Source: Methylonatrum kenyense (GTDB taxonomy: Bacteria > Pseudomonadota > Gammaproteobacteria > Nitrococcales > Aquisalimonadaceae). From it: a DNA stretch of 64,000 bases. The position numbers were made by a program, and so were the translations under genes. The stretch is from assembly GCF_023195885.1 (NCBI RefSeq), contig NZ_JALPKO010000002.1, positions 1-64,000 of the forward strand, given 5' to 3'. Positions within the stretch are counted from its first letter, which is position 1. Each line of letters starts with the position of its first letter. Under the pieces are notes generated by a model, which worked only from the letters and a program-made list of their open reading frames with translations, ran no database searches and had not been told where the DNA came from. This document shows, piece after piece, positions 19,186 to 28,322 of the stretch.

Positions 19186-19949
19186 AGCTCGCGACCTGGA
19201 ACGTCAATTCGCTGAAGGTCCGGCTGCCGCATGTGCTCGACTGGCTGACCAGCGAGCAGCCCGACCTGCTCGGGCTGCAGGAAACCAAGCTCACCGACGA
19301 CAAGTTTCCGCTTGAAGCCATCGAGCAGGCCGGCTACCGGGTCGCGTTCAGCGGCCAGCCCACCTACAACGGGGTTGCGGTGCTGGCCCGCGAGCCACTC
19401 AGCGACATTGTTACCGACATTCCCGGCCTGGATGACCCGCAGCGCCGGGTCCTCGCCGCCACCATCGGCAAGCTGCGCTTCATCAACCTGTATGTGCCCA
19501 ACGGCTCGGAAGTCGGCTCGGACAAGTACGCCTACAAACTGGACTGGCTGGCACGGCTGCGGGACTGGCTGGCCGAGGAGACCATGCGACACCAGCAACT
19601 GGCGGTGGTCGGCGACTTCAACATCGCGCCTGCGGATGCCGACGTGCACGACCCCGAGGAATGGCGCGGCAGGATCCTGTTCAGCGAACCGGAACATGCG
19701 GCGCTGGAGGCCCTGCTGGAGCTGGGGCTGCACGACACCTTCCGGCTGTTTCCGCAGGAGGACGCCGTGTTTTCCTGGTGGGATTACCGGATGAACAACT
19801 TCCGCCGCAATCGCGGCCTGCGCATCGACCTGATCCTGGCCAGCGAGGCATTGAAGGCGCGTTGCGAGGCCTCCTGGGTGGACCTTGGACCACGCCGCCT
19901 GGAACGCCCGTCGGACCACGCCCCGGTAGTGGCCCGCTTCGCCGCCTGA
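19182..19949 (+). CDS. xthA: Exodeoxyribonuclease III
   Basis: 255 aa. Class II AP endonuclease/3'-5' exonuclease of base excision repair. Motifs in order: TWNVNSLKVRL, GLQETKL (metal-binding Glu), NLYVPNGSEVGSDKY, VGDFNIAPAD, WWDYR, LRIDLIL and the catalytic SDHAPV near the C-terminus. Its ATG overlaps the HIT gene's TGA by four bases, implying translational coupling. Confidence 0.95.
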   Translation: MKLATWNVNSLKVRLPHVLDWLTSEQPDLLGLQETKLTDDKFPLEAIEQAGYRVAFSGQPTYNGVAVLAREPLSDIVTDIPGLDDPQRRVLAATIGKLRFINLYVPNGSEVGSDKYAYKLDWLARLRDWLAEETMRHQQLAVVGDFNIAPADADVHDPEEWRGRILFSEPEHAALEALLELGLHDTFRLFPQEDAVFSWWDYRMNNFRRNRGLRIDLILASEALKARCEASWVDLGPRRLERPSDHAPVVARFAA

Positions 19950-20280
19950 CGGCCGGCGGCCTCGCGTTTCCAGGCTGCGGTTCACTGGTGATTCTCGGCA
20001 TCGCCGACTATCCTCAGAAGTGGGGTATCCGTGCCCCGTGCCGCTTCGGGAGGCATGCGTGCGATGCGTATCGTGCCATGTACCGTTGCTCTTCCCCCGA
20101 CGACCGACTCTTCCGAGTCCGCCGCCGATAGGGTCCACTTGGGTCCACGCCGGCAAACGGCCCAGCCACAGGGCCAACCACCCGACCAGCACAGTTCACA
20201 GCACGCTCCGCCGACGTGTGCCTGGGTTCCGCGCAGGGCCGCGGGCTTCCCGACGTTTCGACAACGGTGGAGGGCTTGTC
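19950..20280. other. Intergenic region, no gene seen
   Basis: 331 nt between xthA and the next membrane-protein gene. No ORF with a Shine-Dalgarno was found and no canonical promoter pair could be identified with confidence. The GGAGG at the right end belongs to the following gene. Confidence 0.4.
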
Positions 20281-20850
20281 ATGAGGATGACGCGCTATTT
20301 CTTCATCAGTGACGACCTGGACGATCTGGAGCGCCTGGAAGAGGAACTGGAACGATCCGGCATCGTCACGCCGCAGATTCACCTGCTCACCCTGAACGAA
20401 TCCGGTGCGGAGGACCACCATCACCTGCATCAGGTAACCGCGTTCATGAAGCGCGATGTCGTGCATTCGACCTTGATCGGGGCCGCCATCGGCCTGTGCC
20501 TGGCGACGGCGATCCTTATTACCGCCGGCCTGACCGGCTGGCACCAGACCCCGGCGGGCTGGATACCGTTCGTGTTCCTGGCGGTCATCCTGCTGGGATT
20601 CTGCAGTTGGGAAGGAGGCCTGCGCGGCATCGACACGCCGAATGTGCATTTCCGGCATTTCCAGAATGCGCTGCAGGCGGGTCGGCATGTCTTCTTCGTC
20701 GACCTGGAGGACGGCCAGGAGGCTATCCTGCAGCGACTGGCGAAACGTCACCCGTCGCTGGAGCCGGCCGGCACCGGACCGGCGGCGCCACACTGGGTGG
20801 TGTTCTGGCAACACCGGTTGCAGCGGTTCTTCGCCGACACCTTTCCATAA
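20281..20850 (+). CDS. Two-pass membrane protein of unknown function
   Basis: 189 aa. The N-terminal cytosolic part reads YFFISDDLDDLERLEEELE and HLLTLNESGAEDHHHLHQV. Two hydrophobic helices follow at about 62-85 and 92-112, then a C-terminal soluble domain (RGIDTPNVHFRHFQNALQAG, HVFFVDLEDGQE) that resembles the glycine-zipper/VIT-like stress-protein family widespread in gammaproteobacteria and often mis-annotated as NAD/FAD-utilising enzymes. GGAGG precedes ATG 20281. It sits just upstream of the cytochrome oxidase operon, but no link is shown. Function unknown. Confidence 0.75.
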   Translation: MRMTRYFFISDDLDDLERLEEELERSGIVTPQIHLLTLNESGAEDHHHLHQVTAFMKRDVVHSTLIGAAIGLCLATAILITAGLTGWHQTPAGWIPFVFLAVILLGFCSWEGGLRGIDTPNVHFRHFQNALQAGRHVFFVDLEDGQEAILQRLAKRHPSLEPAGTGPAAPHWVVFWQHRLQRFFADTFP

Positions 20851-20954
20851 AAGCCACCCCGGTTGCCGCGCCGATGCGCGATGACCGGGCTGCCGGGAGG
20901 CGCCGGTAACCGGCTGTCTCCCGGCTTTGACAAGACTGGCGGGGGATTCGACCC

Positions 20955-22145
20955 ATGATCCTGGCAATCGTCCTCGCACTGATCGTCATCGGTTCGGTCG
21001 CGTTCCACTTCGTTACGCCCTGGACCGTGTCCGCGTTGGCGTCCAACTGGAGCTCGATGGACGCCATGCTGCAGGTTTCCTTCGCCATCACCGGCGTGGT
21101 GTTTGTCGCCGTCAGCCTGTTCATGGTGGTAGCGCTGATCCGCTTCCGCCATCGGCCAGGCCACCGGGCGCGTTTCGAGCCGGATAACCGGCGGCTCGAA
21201 TGGTGGCTGTTAGGTGCAACCACCGCTGGAATCGTCGGCCTGCTCGCCCCGGGCCTGATCGTCTACGCAGATTTCGTGCGCGCACCGCCGGACGCCATGC
21301 AGGTCGAGGTGGTCGGCGACCAGTGGCGCTATGGCTACCGCTTTCCCGGCGCAGACGGTCAATTCGGCGCTGCCAACGTACGCCACGTGCGCGGCGACAA
21401 CCCGCTGGGTCTGGACCCGGACGATCCGGCAGGACAGGACGATATCGTGATCCGGGGCGGTGACCTGAGACTTCCGGTGGACCAGCCCGTGGAGGTTCTG
21501 TTGCGCTCCAACGACGTGATCCACGGCTTCTTCGTCCCCCAGTTCCGGGCCAAGATGGACATGGTTCCCGGCATGGTGACGCGATTCTGGTTCACCCCGA
21601 CTCGCACCGGCCGCTTCGAGGTGCTCTGCACACAACACTGCGGCGTCGGCCATTTCAACATGCGTGGCGCGGTGGTGGTGAAGGGGCAGGAAGACTTCGA
21701 CGCCTGGCTGGCAGACCAGCGTACCTTCGGCGAGCAACTGGCGATGCTTGAGGATCCGGAGATCGATGCGCAGGTGATCCGCGGCCGGAACCTCGCCGAA
21801 CAGCACGGTTGCGTCGCCTGTCACAGCGTCGACGGCAGCCGCCAGATCGGTCCCACCTGGCTCAATCTCTACGACAGCGAAGTAACCCTGGCCGACGGGT
21901 CAACCGTTGTCGCCGATGCCGACTACATCCGTCGCTCGATCACCGATCCCGGCGCCGAACTGACTCAGGGCTTCCCGCCGGTGATGCCGGCCTTCGATCT
22001 GGACGACGCCGATCTCGGCGCCCTGGTGTCCTATATCCGCAGCCTGGCGGAGGCACCGGAGGACCGGTCGGAGCCGGAGGAGATGCCACACGAGGCACAG
22101 GCACCGGGTGATGGGGAAGAACCGGCCCGGGGCAACACCGACTGA
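20955..22145 (+). CDS. coxB: Cytochrome c oxidase subunit II with fused cytochrome c domain
   Basis: 396 aa. Two N-terminal membrane helices are followed by the CuA cupredoxin domain, with the His ligand in NDVIHGFF and the loop CTQHCGVGHFNM. A C-terminal class I cytochrome c domain carries CVACH. The loop has Gln where most CuA proteins have Glu (CSExCG). The tail is acidic (EDRSEPEEMPHEAQ). First gene of a five-gene oxidase operon. The GGGGGA box is about 9 nt before the ATG. The fused cytochrome makes this a caa3-like enzyme that accepts electrons from soluble cytochrome c or directly from bc1. Confidence 0.93.
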   Translation: MILAIVLALIVIGSVAFHFVTPWTVSALASNWSSMDAMLQVSFAITGVVFVAVSLFMVVALIRFRHRPGHRARFEPDNRRLEWWLLGATTAGIVGLLAPGLIVYADFVRAPPDAMQVEVVGDQWRYGYRFPGADGQFGAANVRHVRGDNPLGLDPDDPAGQDDIVIRGGDLRLPVDQPVEVLLRSNDVIHGFFVPQFRAKMDMVPGMVTRFWFTPTRTGRFEVLCTQHCGVGHFNMRGAVVVKGQEDFDAWLADQRTFGEQLAMLEDPEIDAQVIRGRNLAEQHGCVACHSVDGSRQIGPTWLNLYDSEVTLADGSTVVADADYIRRSITDPGAELTQGFPPVMPAFDLDDADLGALVSYIRSLAEAPEDRSEPEEMPHEAQAPGDGEEPARGNTD

Positions 22146-22207
22146 CTCCCGTTGCGCCCGTGCGCTGACGCACGGGCGTAGCCTGTCTGGCAACGAGGCA
22201 AGTGGCC

Positions 22208-23971
22208 ATGGCCTACAGCGCAGCAGCCGAGACTCACGAGCATCACGAACCGCAAAGTTTCGTGACCCGGTACATCTGGAGCCAGGACCACAAGGTCATC
22301 GCCATCCAGTATTCCCTGACTGCGATTTCCGTGGGTCTGGTGGCGCTGGTGCTGTCGGGTATCATGCGCATCCAGCTCGGCTTCCCGGATTCCGGCGTAG
22401 TCGATGCCGCGACCTATTACCAGTTCATGACCATGCACGGCATGATCATGGTGGTCTACCTGCTCACCGCCCTGTTTCTGGGCGGCTTCGGCAACTATCT
22501 CATCCCTTTGATGCTGGGCGCGCGGGACATGGTGTTTCCGTACGTCAACATGCTGAGCTACTGGTTTTACCTGCTGTCGGTGATCGTGCTGCTGGCCAGC
22601 TTCTTCGTGCCCGGCGGCCCCACCGGCGCCGGCTGGACGCTGTATCCGCCACAGGCCATCACGCCCGGCACCCCGGGGGCCGACTGGGGCATCATCACCA
22701 TGCTGGTGTCGCTGGCGATATTCATCGTCGCTGCCACCATGGGCGGGCTCAACTACGTGACCACGGTGCTGCAGTGCCGCTGCCCGGGCATGACGCTGAT
22801 GCGCATGCCGTTGTCGATCTGGGGCATCTTCATTGCCTCCATCATGGCCCTGCTGGCCTTCCCGGCCCTGTTCGTGGCCGCCGTGATGCTGATCATGGAC
22901 AACACTCTGGGGACCAGCTTCTTCATGCCGGCGGTCATCGCCATGGGCCAGCAGCTCGACCACGAGGGCGGAAGTCCGCTGCTGTTCCAGCACCTGTTCT
23001 GGTTCTTCGGACACCCGGAAGTCTACATCGTCGCCCTGCCCGCCTTCGGTCTGGTGTCCGACCTCATCAGCACCCACGCGCGCAAGAACATCTTCGGCTA
23101 TCACATGATGGTATGGGCCATTGTTGCCATTGGCGTGCTCAGTTTCTTTGTCTGGGCGCACCATATGTACGTCAGCGGCATGAATCTGTCGTTCGGCTAT
23201 TTCTTCGCCATCTCCACCCTGGTGATTGCCGTGCCCACGGCCATCAAGGTCTATAACTGGATCCTCACGCTGTGGCGGGGCGACATCCACCTGACCGTGC
23301 CCATGCTGTTCGCCGTCGGCTTCATCATCACCTTCGTGGTGGGCGGCCTGACCGGGCTGTTCCTGGGCAACGTGGTGGTTGATATCCCGCTCGCAGACAC
23401 CTACTTCGTGGTGGCTCATTTCCACATGGTGATGGGCGTGGCACCGATCCTGGTGGTGTTCGGCGCCATCTACCACTGGTTCCCGAAGCTCACCGGCCGA
23501 ATGATGAACGAACGCCTGGGCCAGCTGCATTTCTGGATCACCTTCCTCGGCACCTACGCCATCTACTTCCCCATGCACTACCTGGGAGTGCTGGGCATGC
23601 CGCGGCGCTACTATGCCTACGAGGACTACGCGTTCATCCCCCAGTCGGCGCATGATCTGAACACCTTCATCACCGTGGTGGCGCTAGCGGTTGCCATCTC
23701 CCAGGTCCTGTTCCTGGTGAACCTGGTGTGGAGTGCCTTCCATGGCAAGCCGTCCGGCGACAACCCGTGGAACGCCGCCAGCCTGGAGTGGCAGACGCCG
23801 GATACCCCGCCAAAACACGGCAACTGGGGCGCCTCCGTGCCGGTGGTCCATCGCTGGCCCTACGACTACAACGTGCCCGGTGCTCCCCGCGATTTCATTC
23901 CGCAGACCGACCCGCGACCGGAAACCGGTGAACCGCACGGCGGGCCCGGTCCGCAGGAGGGCAAGGCATGA
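22208..23971 (+). CDS. coxA: Cytochrome c oxidase subunit I (A1-type haem-copper oxidase)
   Basis: 587 aa, twelve or so membrane helices. Haem and CuB ligands are present: TMHGMIMV, the FFGHPEVYIV motif (proton-gate Glu and Tyr-linked His, diagnostic of A1 oxidases), WAHHMYVSG, and YFVVAHFHMVMG with the haem a3 and haem a histidines. The N-terminus is His-rich (ETHEHHEPQ). ATG 22208 is favoured over GTG 22202 because GAGG is 10 nt upstream of it. It reduces O2 to water and pumps protons. The stop overlaps the start of the next gene. Confidence 0.96.
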   Translation: MAYSAAAETHEHHEPQSFVTRYIWSQDHKVIAIQYSLTAISVGLVALVLSGIMRIQLGFPDSGVVDAATYYQFMTMHGMIMVVYLLTALFLGGFGNYLIPLMLGARDMVFPYVNMLSYWFYLLSVIVLLASFFVPGGPTGAGWTLYPPQAITPGTPGADWGIITMLVSLAIFIVAATMGGLNYVTTVLQCRCPGMTLMRMPLSIWGIFIASIMALLAFPALFVAAVMLIMDNTLGTSFFMPAVIAMGQQLDHEGGSPLLFQHLFWFFGHPEVYIVALPAFGLVSDLISTHARKNIFGYHMMVWAIVAIGVLSFFVWAHHMYVSGMNLSFGYFFAISTLVIAVPTAIKVYNWILTLWRGDIHLTVPMLFAVGFIITFVVGGLTGLFLGNVVVDIPLADTYFVVAHFHMVMGVAPILVVFGAIYHWFPKLTGRMMNERLGQLHFWITFLGTYAIYFPMHYLGVLGMPRRYYAYEDYAFIPQSAHDLNTFITVVALAVAISQVLFLVNLVWSAFHGKPSGDNPWNAASLEWQTPDTPPKHGNWGASVPVVHRWPYDYNVPGAPRDFIPQTDPRPETGEPHGGPGPQEGKA

Positions 23972-24588
23972 GCTTCTGGGCGCAACACGCCCCGGGAAGG
24001 GGCACCATTGAACCCGCCTGGGGCAACCGCCAGCCCTGGCAAGGACCGGTGGACCGGTCCCGGGTCGCCCTGCGTGGTCTCCTGCTACTGCTGGTGCCGC
24101 TAACCTCCATGTTCGGCCTGGTGGTCAGCGCCTATTTCATGCGCCGTCATATGGGCGACTGGCAGGCGGTGCCGCTGCCCTGGCAGCTCTGGCTCAGTTC
24201 GGCACTGCTGCTGGCCAGCAGCGTGGCCTTCGAGCGGGCACGCCGGATCACGGCCCCTGCCCGGCTTGCCGAGTTGCAGGCAAATCTTGCCGCCGCCGGT
24301 CTGCTGGCGCTGGGTTTTCTTGCCACGCAGGTATGGTCGTGGCAGGCACTGGCCGGCCAGGGATACGCCCTCGCCGGCAGCGCCGGTGGCAGCTTCTTCT
24401 ATCTGATGAGCGGGCTGCACGCGCTGCACCTGGTCTGCGGGATGGTCGCCTGGCTCAAGGTGCGGACCGCCGCGCGGGTCGGCACCGAGTTGGCCACAGT
24501 GCAGCTCTACGTCCGCCTGTGTGCCATTTACTGGCACTTCCTGCTGGCCGTCTGGCTGGTGCTGTTCGCAACCCTGCTGAGCGGGTAG
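23968..24588 (+). CDS. Cytochrome oxidase subunit III-like protein, first copy
   Basis: 206 aa with five predicted membrane helices. The family's LMSGLHALHLVCGMVAW and VRLCAIYWHFLLAVWLVLF segments are near the C-terminus. It begins with ATGA overlap on coxA. Compared with the second subunit III gene downstream it is shorter and more diverged. Paired subunit III-like genes are seen in some gammaproteobacterial oxidase operons; one may be a stabilising or NorE-like subunit. Confidence 0.85.
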   Translation: MSFWAQHAPGRGTIEPAWGNRQPWQGPVDRSRVALRGLLLLLVPLTSMFGLVVSAYFMRRHMGDWQAVPLPWQLWLSSALLLASSVAFERARRITAPARLAELQANLAAAGLLALGFLATQVWSWQALAGQGYALAGSAGGSFFYLMSGLHALHLVCGMVAWLKVRTAARVGTELATVQLYVRLCAIYWHFLLAVWLVLFATLLSG

Positions 24589-24607
24589 CGAGGCGAGGAA
24601 ATCAACG

Positions 24608-25303
24608 ATGACAGACTCGACCGCTCAACAACAGGGAACCAGCGACCCGCCCCGGTCCGGCTGGCAGCGCGTGGTGGACGACTGGTCCGCGGACCGGCAG
24701 ACCTTTCCCCGGGTGTCCTGGGGAAAGACCATGATGTGGATCTTCCTGCTGAGCGACACCTTCGTCTTCGGTCTGCTACTCGTGGGCTACATGGCGGTTC
24801 GCCTGACCACGCCGCAGCCCTGGCCGGACACCAGCGAGGTGTTCGCCCTGACCGTGGCCGGCGTGGAACTGCCGCTGCTGCTGATCGCCATCATGACCTT
24901 TATCCTGATCACCAGCAGCGGCACCATGGCCATGGCAGTGAACTACGGCTATCAGCGCCGCCGAGGGCTGGCGGCTGCGTTCATGGGGCTCACCGCGCTG
25001 CTTGGCCTGAGCTTCGTCGGCATGCAGGCCTTCGAGTGGACCGATCTCATCGGCAAGGGAGTGCGACCCTGGGACAACCCCATGGGCGCGCCCCAGTTCG
25101 GCGCCGCCTTCTTCATGATTACCGGTTTCCATGGCCTGCATGTATCCATCGGCGTGGTGCTGTTGCTGATCATTGCGCGCCGGGTGCTGCGCGGCGACTA
25201 CGACCGCAGCGGCAACTACGAGGCGGTGGAGATCACCGGTCTTTACTGGCATTTCGTGGACCTGGTGTGGGTCTTCATCTTCGCCTTCTTCTACCTGCTC
25301 TGA
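24608..25303 (+). CDS. coxC: Cytochrome c oxidase subunit III
   Basis: 231 aa, seven-helix type but without the first two helices strongly conserved. Characteristic stretches are WIFLLSDTFVFGLLL, ITGFHGLHVSIGVVLLL and GLYWHFVDLVWVFIFAFFYLL. It starts 19 nt after the first subunit III gene with GAGGAAATCAACG before the ATG. It supports proton uptake and stability of subunit I. Confidence 0.92.
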   Translation: MTDSTAQQQGTSDPPRSGWQRVVDDWSADRQTFPRVSWGKTMMWIFLLSDTFVFGLLLVGYMAVRLTTPQPWPDTSEVFALTVAGVELPLLLIAIMTFILITSSGTMAMAVNYGYQRRRGLAAAFMGLTALLGLSFVGMQAFEWTDLIGKGVRPWDNPMGAPQFGAAFFMITGFHGLHVSIGVVLLLIIARRVLRGDYDRSGNYEAVEITGLYWHFVDLVWVFIFAFFYLL

Positions 25304-25312
25304 GGTGGCGTC

Positions 25313-25627
25313 ATGACAACCGCACAGGGACAGCAGCATCCGATCAGCCTCTACCTGCAGGTCTGGGGCTGGCTGTTCGTACTCAGCTTTTTTTCCTACC
25401 TGGTGGACTACAACGACCTGCAGGGCTTCTGGCGCTGGTCACTGGTGCTGCTATTCATGAGCATGAAGGCCACGTTGATCGTGGCGGTGTTCATGCATAT
25501 GCGCTGGGAGCGCTTGTCGCTGATCTACGCCATCCTGGTGCCACCCCTGGCCATGCTTACCCTGATCCTGTTCCTGGCGGCTGAAGGGGGCTATATCAGC
25601 GCGTTGCGCGCCGCCTACCCCGGTTAG
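25313..25627 (+). CDS. Cytochrome oxidase subunit IV-like membrane protein
   Basis: 104 aa with three hydrophobic helices (about 17-35, 43-65, 75-95), matching the prokaryotic COX4_pro family: FFSYLVDY, LLFMSMKATLIVAVFMHMRWE. Ends the oxidase operon, 9 nt after coxC. No cox11, SURF1 or haem A synthase genes follow, so assembly factors must be encoded elsewhere. Confidence 0.88.
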   Translation: MTTAQGQQHPISLYLQVWGWLFVLSFFSYLVDYNDLQGFWRWSLVLLFMSMKATLIVAVFMHMRWERLSLIYAILVPPLAMLTLILFLAAEGGYISALRAAYPG

Positions 25628-25736
25628 TTGACCGTTGTCGACGGTATCCCGCCCCGGCTTGCCACTTGAGTCCGACACCGCATAACGGCAGGCCGGCTCA
25701 GAGGATGAAAGGGCATTGGACTGGTAGGCTTGGGAT

Positions 25737-25895
25737 ATGAACCTTGCCTGCCACGAACGGGACCTGCGTATCGAGCCGACTGCCTTCGGTGAATACCTGA
25801 AAACCGGCCGCGGGAGAGTGCATGCGGCAGTGCCGGCAAGCCGTATCGAGTGGCCGGCGGACCAGCCGCCAATCCTCCCCTGTTGCGACGACTAA
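25737..25895 (+). CDS. Small 52-codon ORF upstream of the ceramidase-like gene
   Basis: MNLACHERDLRIE begins at ATG 25737; a stop codon lies 12 nt upstream in frame, and the TAA at 25893-25895 falls 4 nt before the GTG of the next gene. Composition is protein-like (FGEYLKTGRGRVHAAVP, then PPILPCCDD with two adjacent Cys). The Shine-Dalgarno is weak (TTGGGAT). The tight junction with the following gene suggests translational coupling. No family is recognised, so it could be a leader peptide or a small metal-binding protein. Confidence 0.45.
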   Translation: MNLACHERDLRIEPTAFGEYLKTGRGRVHAAVPASRIEWPADQPPILPCCDD

Positions 25896-25899
25896 GGCC

Positions 25900-26667
25900 G
25901 TGGCCTGGCAGAACACGCCACGGCCCCTGCACCTTGGTCTGCTGATCGCCTTGCCGCTGATCGCGGCCAGTCTCCTGCTTACCGGTCCAATGCCACAGGA
26001 TCCGGGCTATCACGACTTTGCCGACCAACGGCCGGTTCTGGGCATACCCCACGGCCTGAACGTGCTCAGCAACAGCGCCTTCCTGCTGGTTGCGGGCCTC
26101 GGCTTCGCCAGTCTGCGCCGCTGGCACCCGCCCCACGGCAAGGACCGCCTGCCCTACCAGACGCTGTGCGTCGGTCTGATCGGCGTGGCACTGGGCAGCG
26201 GCTACTACCATCTGGACCCGGACACGCCGCGGCTGTTCTGGGATCGCTTGGCCATGGCCGTGACCTTTGCCGCCCTGTTCGCGGCGGTACTCAATGAGCG
26301 CCTGCCGGCCGGCCACGCGCCGAAGCTCGTGGGCGGACTCTGCACGCTGGCCGCACTCTCGGCCGGCTACTGGCTGGTCAGTGAATGGCTGGGACGCGGC
26401 GACCTGCGCCCTTACCTGCTGGTCCAGGGAATCCCGATACTGCTGACGCCGGTACTGGTGCTGTGTTGCCGGTCACGCCATCCCGCCAACGGCTGGCTGC
26501 TGACCGCCGTCGCCCTGTATCTGGTCGCCCTGGCTTTCGATCTGAGCGATGCCGGGGTCTATCAGGCAACCGGCGGCACCGTCAGCGGCCATACGGTGAA
26601 ACACCTGGTGGCGGCGCTGGCCGCATTATGCGTGGTCCTGCGACTGCGACGGCTTCCTTCAGGTTAA
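25900..26667 (+). CDS. Ceramidase/CREST-family integral membrane hydrolase
   Basis: About 255 aa with seven predicted membrane helices. Family motifs: [35 protein letters not shown], and near the C-terminus [12 protein letters not shown]. The Ser, Asp and three His residues are placed as in alkaline ceramidase/PAQR-like zinc hydrolases. Bacterial members are of unknown substrate, often lipid amides. GTG 25900 with TAAGG just upstream and coupling to the small ORF at 25737-25895 is the preferred start. ATG 25822 has GGGAGAG but only 3 nt spacing and would add an atypical basic leader. Confidence 0.72.
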   Translation: MAWQNTPRPLHLGLLIALPLIAASLLLTGPMPQDPGYHDFADQRPVLGIPHGLNVLSNSAFLLVAGLGFASLRRWHPPHGKDRLPYQTLCVGLIGVALGSGYYHLDPDTPRLFWDRLAMAVTFAALFAAVLNERLPAGHAPKLVGGLCTLAALSAGYWLVSEWLGRGDLRPYLLVQGIPILLTPVLVLCCRSRHPANGWLLTAVALYLVALAFDLSDAGVYQATGGTVSGHTVKHLVAALAALCVVLRLRRLPSG

Positions 26668-26731
26668 CAACGGAAGCCAACCACCCATCGTTCTGACATC
26701 ATTGTCACCCTCGAAAACCCGGGAGACAGGC

Positions 26732-28204
26732 ATGGCGGCAGTACAATATCGGGATCTAAGGGACTTTCTGACGATGCTGGAGCAACGCGACGAGCTGCAC
26801 CGGGTCAGGGTGCCGGTCAGCCCGCGTCTGGAGATGACCGAAATCTGCGATCGCGTGCTGCGCAGCGGTGGTCCGGCGGTGCTTTTCGAGAAACCGGACG
26901 GCTACAGCATGCCGGTACTCGGCAACCTGTTCGGCACGCCGCATCGGGTCGCGCTGGGCATGGGTGCCGACAGCACCGATGCGCTGCGCGATATCGGCAA
27001 GCTGCTGGCCTTCCTGCGCCAGCCGGAGCCGCCCAAGGGCTTTCGCGATGCCTGGGATCAACTGCCGGTGTTCAAGAAGGTACTGAGCATGGCGCCGAAG
27101 ACGGTGCGCAAGGCGCCGTGCCAGGACATCGTGCTGGAAGGCGATCAGGTCGACCTGGGCCAGATCCCGGTGCAGACCTGCTGGCCCGGCGATGCCGGAC
27201 CGTTGATCACCTGGGCGCTGGTAATCACGCGCGGGCCGCACAAGTCGCGGCAGAACCTGGGTATCTACCGCCAGCAGGTGATCGGCCGCAACCGGGTCAT
27301 CATGCGCTGGCTGGCCCATCGCGGCGGGGCACTGGATTTCCGCGAATGGCAGCAGGCCCATCCGGGCAAGCCGTTTCCGGTGACCGTGGCCCTGGGCGCC
27401 GATCCGGCCACCATCCTCGGTGCCGTGACACCGGTGCCGGACAACATCTCGGAATACGCCTTCGCCGGGCTGCTCCGCGGTAGCAAGACCGAACTGGTGG
27501 CCTGCCAGGGCTCGGATCTGCAGGTGCCGGCCAGCGCCGAAATCGTGCTGGAGGGCCATATCCATCCGGACGATATGGCGCCCGAGGGTCCGTTCGGCGA
27601 CCACACCGGCTACTACAACGAGGTGGACCGCTTCCCGGTATTCACCGTCGAGCGCATCACCCACCGACCAGACCCGATCTATCACAGCACCTACACCGGT
27701 CGGCCGCCGGATGAGCCGGCAATCCTCGGGGTCGCGTTGAACGAGGTGTTCGTGCCGATCCTGCAGAAGCAGTTCCCCGAAATCGGGGACTTCTATCTGC
27801 CACCGGAGGGCTGCTCCTACCGCATGGCGGTGGTCAGCATGAAGAAGCAGTACCCGGGCCACGCCAAGCGCGTGATGCTCGGCGTCTGGTCGTTCCTGCG
27901 CCAGTTCATGTACACAAAGTTTGTGATCGTGGTCGACGAGGACGTCGACGCCCGCTCCTGGGAGGACGTGATCTGGGCCATGACCACGCGCATGGACCCG
28001 GCCCGCGACACGGTGATGATCGAAAACACCCCGATCGACTACCTGGACTTCGCCTCGCCGGTCTCCGGCCTGGGTTCCAAGGTCGGCTTCGACGCCACCA
28101 ACAAGTGGCCCGGCGAGACCCGCCGGGAATGGGGCCGGCCGATCGCGATGGACGACGAAACGAAGGCGCTGGTCGACCGGCGTTGGGGGGAATACGGAAT
28201 TTAG
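26732..28204 (+). CDS. ubiD: UbiD-family prenylated-FMN decarboxylase
   Basis: 490 aa, the length of E. coli UbiD (3-octaprenyl-4-hydroxybenzoate decarboxylase of ubiquinone synthesis). Conserved segments are [27 protein letters not shown], the prFMN/metal-binding region [21 protein letters not shown] and WKP-like [17 protein letters not shown] precedes ATG 26732. A GC hairpin starts at its stop codon. UbiX, which supplies the cofactor, is not in the window. Confidence 0.94.
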   Translation: MAAVQYRDLRDFLTMLEQRDELHRVRVPVSPRLEMTEICDRVLRSGGPAVLFEKPDGYSMPVLGNLFGTPHRVALGMGADSTDALRDIGKLLAFLRQPEPPKGFRDAWDQLPVFKKVLSMAPKTVRKAPCQDIVLEGDQVDLGQIPVQTCWPGDAGPLITWALVITRGPHKSRQNLGIYRQQVIGRNRVIMRWLAHRGGALDFREWQQAHPGKPFPVTVALGADPATILGAVTPVPDNISEYAFAGLLRGSKTELVACQGSDLQVPASAEIVLEGHIHPDDMAPEGPFGDHTGYYNEVDRFPVFTVERITHRPDPIYHSTYTGRPPDEPAILGVALNEVFVPILQKQFPEIGDFYLPPEGCSYRMAVVSMKKQYPGHAKRVMLGVWSFLRQFMYTKFVIVVDEDVDARSWEDVIWAMTTRMDPARDTVMIENTPIDYLDFASPVSGLGSKVGFDATNKWPGETRREWGRPIAMDDETKALVDRRWGEYGI

Positions 28205-28322
28205 CGGGCCGTTGGGCCCGCGTGTTACGTGTTACGTGTTACGTGTTACGTCAAAAGCGTCGTGTTCCTCGCGCCTCGTTAAACGTAAAACGTAACACCT
28301 AAAACGCGCTGTAAATCAGCGC
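28204..28322. repeat. Convergent-junction hairpin/heptamer array, copy 1
   Basis: Between the convergent ubiD and hvfC genes. GCGGGCC-GTT-GGCCCGC-like hairpin starts at the ubiD stop (28204-28221). Four tandem GTTACGT heptamers follow, then inverted heptamers (ACGTAAAACGTAACACC). Finally GCGCTG-TAAAT-CAGCGC overlaps the hvfC stop (28306-28322). The right segment ACACCTAAAACGCGCT recurs in the array at 51150-51261. Confidence 0.75.

Noticed and set aside
28204-28322. CRISPR-like array
   Set aside because: Units are 7 bp with no spacers and are followed by inverted copies; no cas genes are present.
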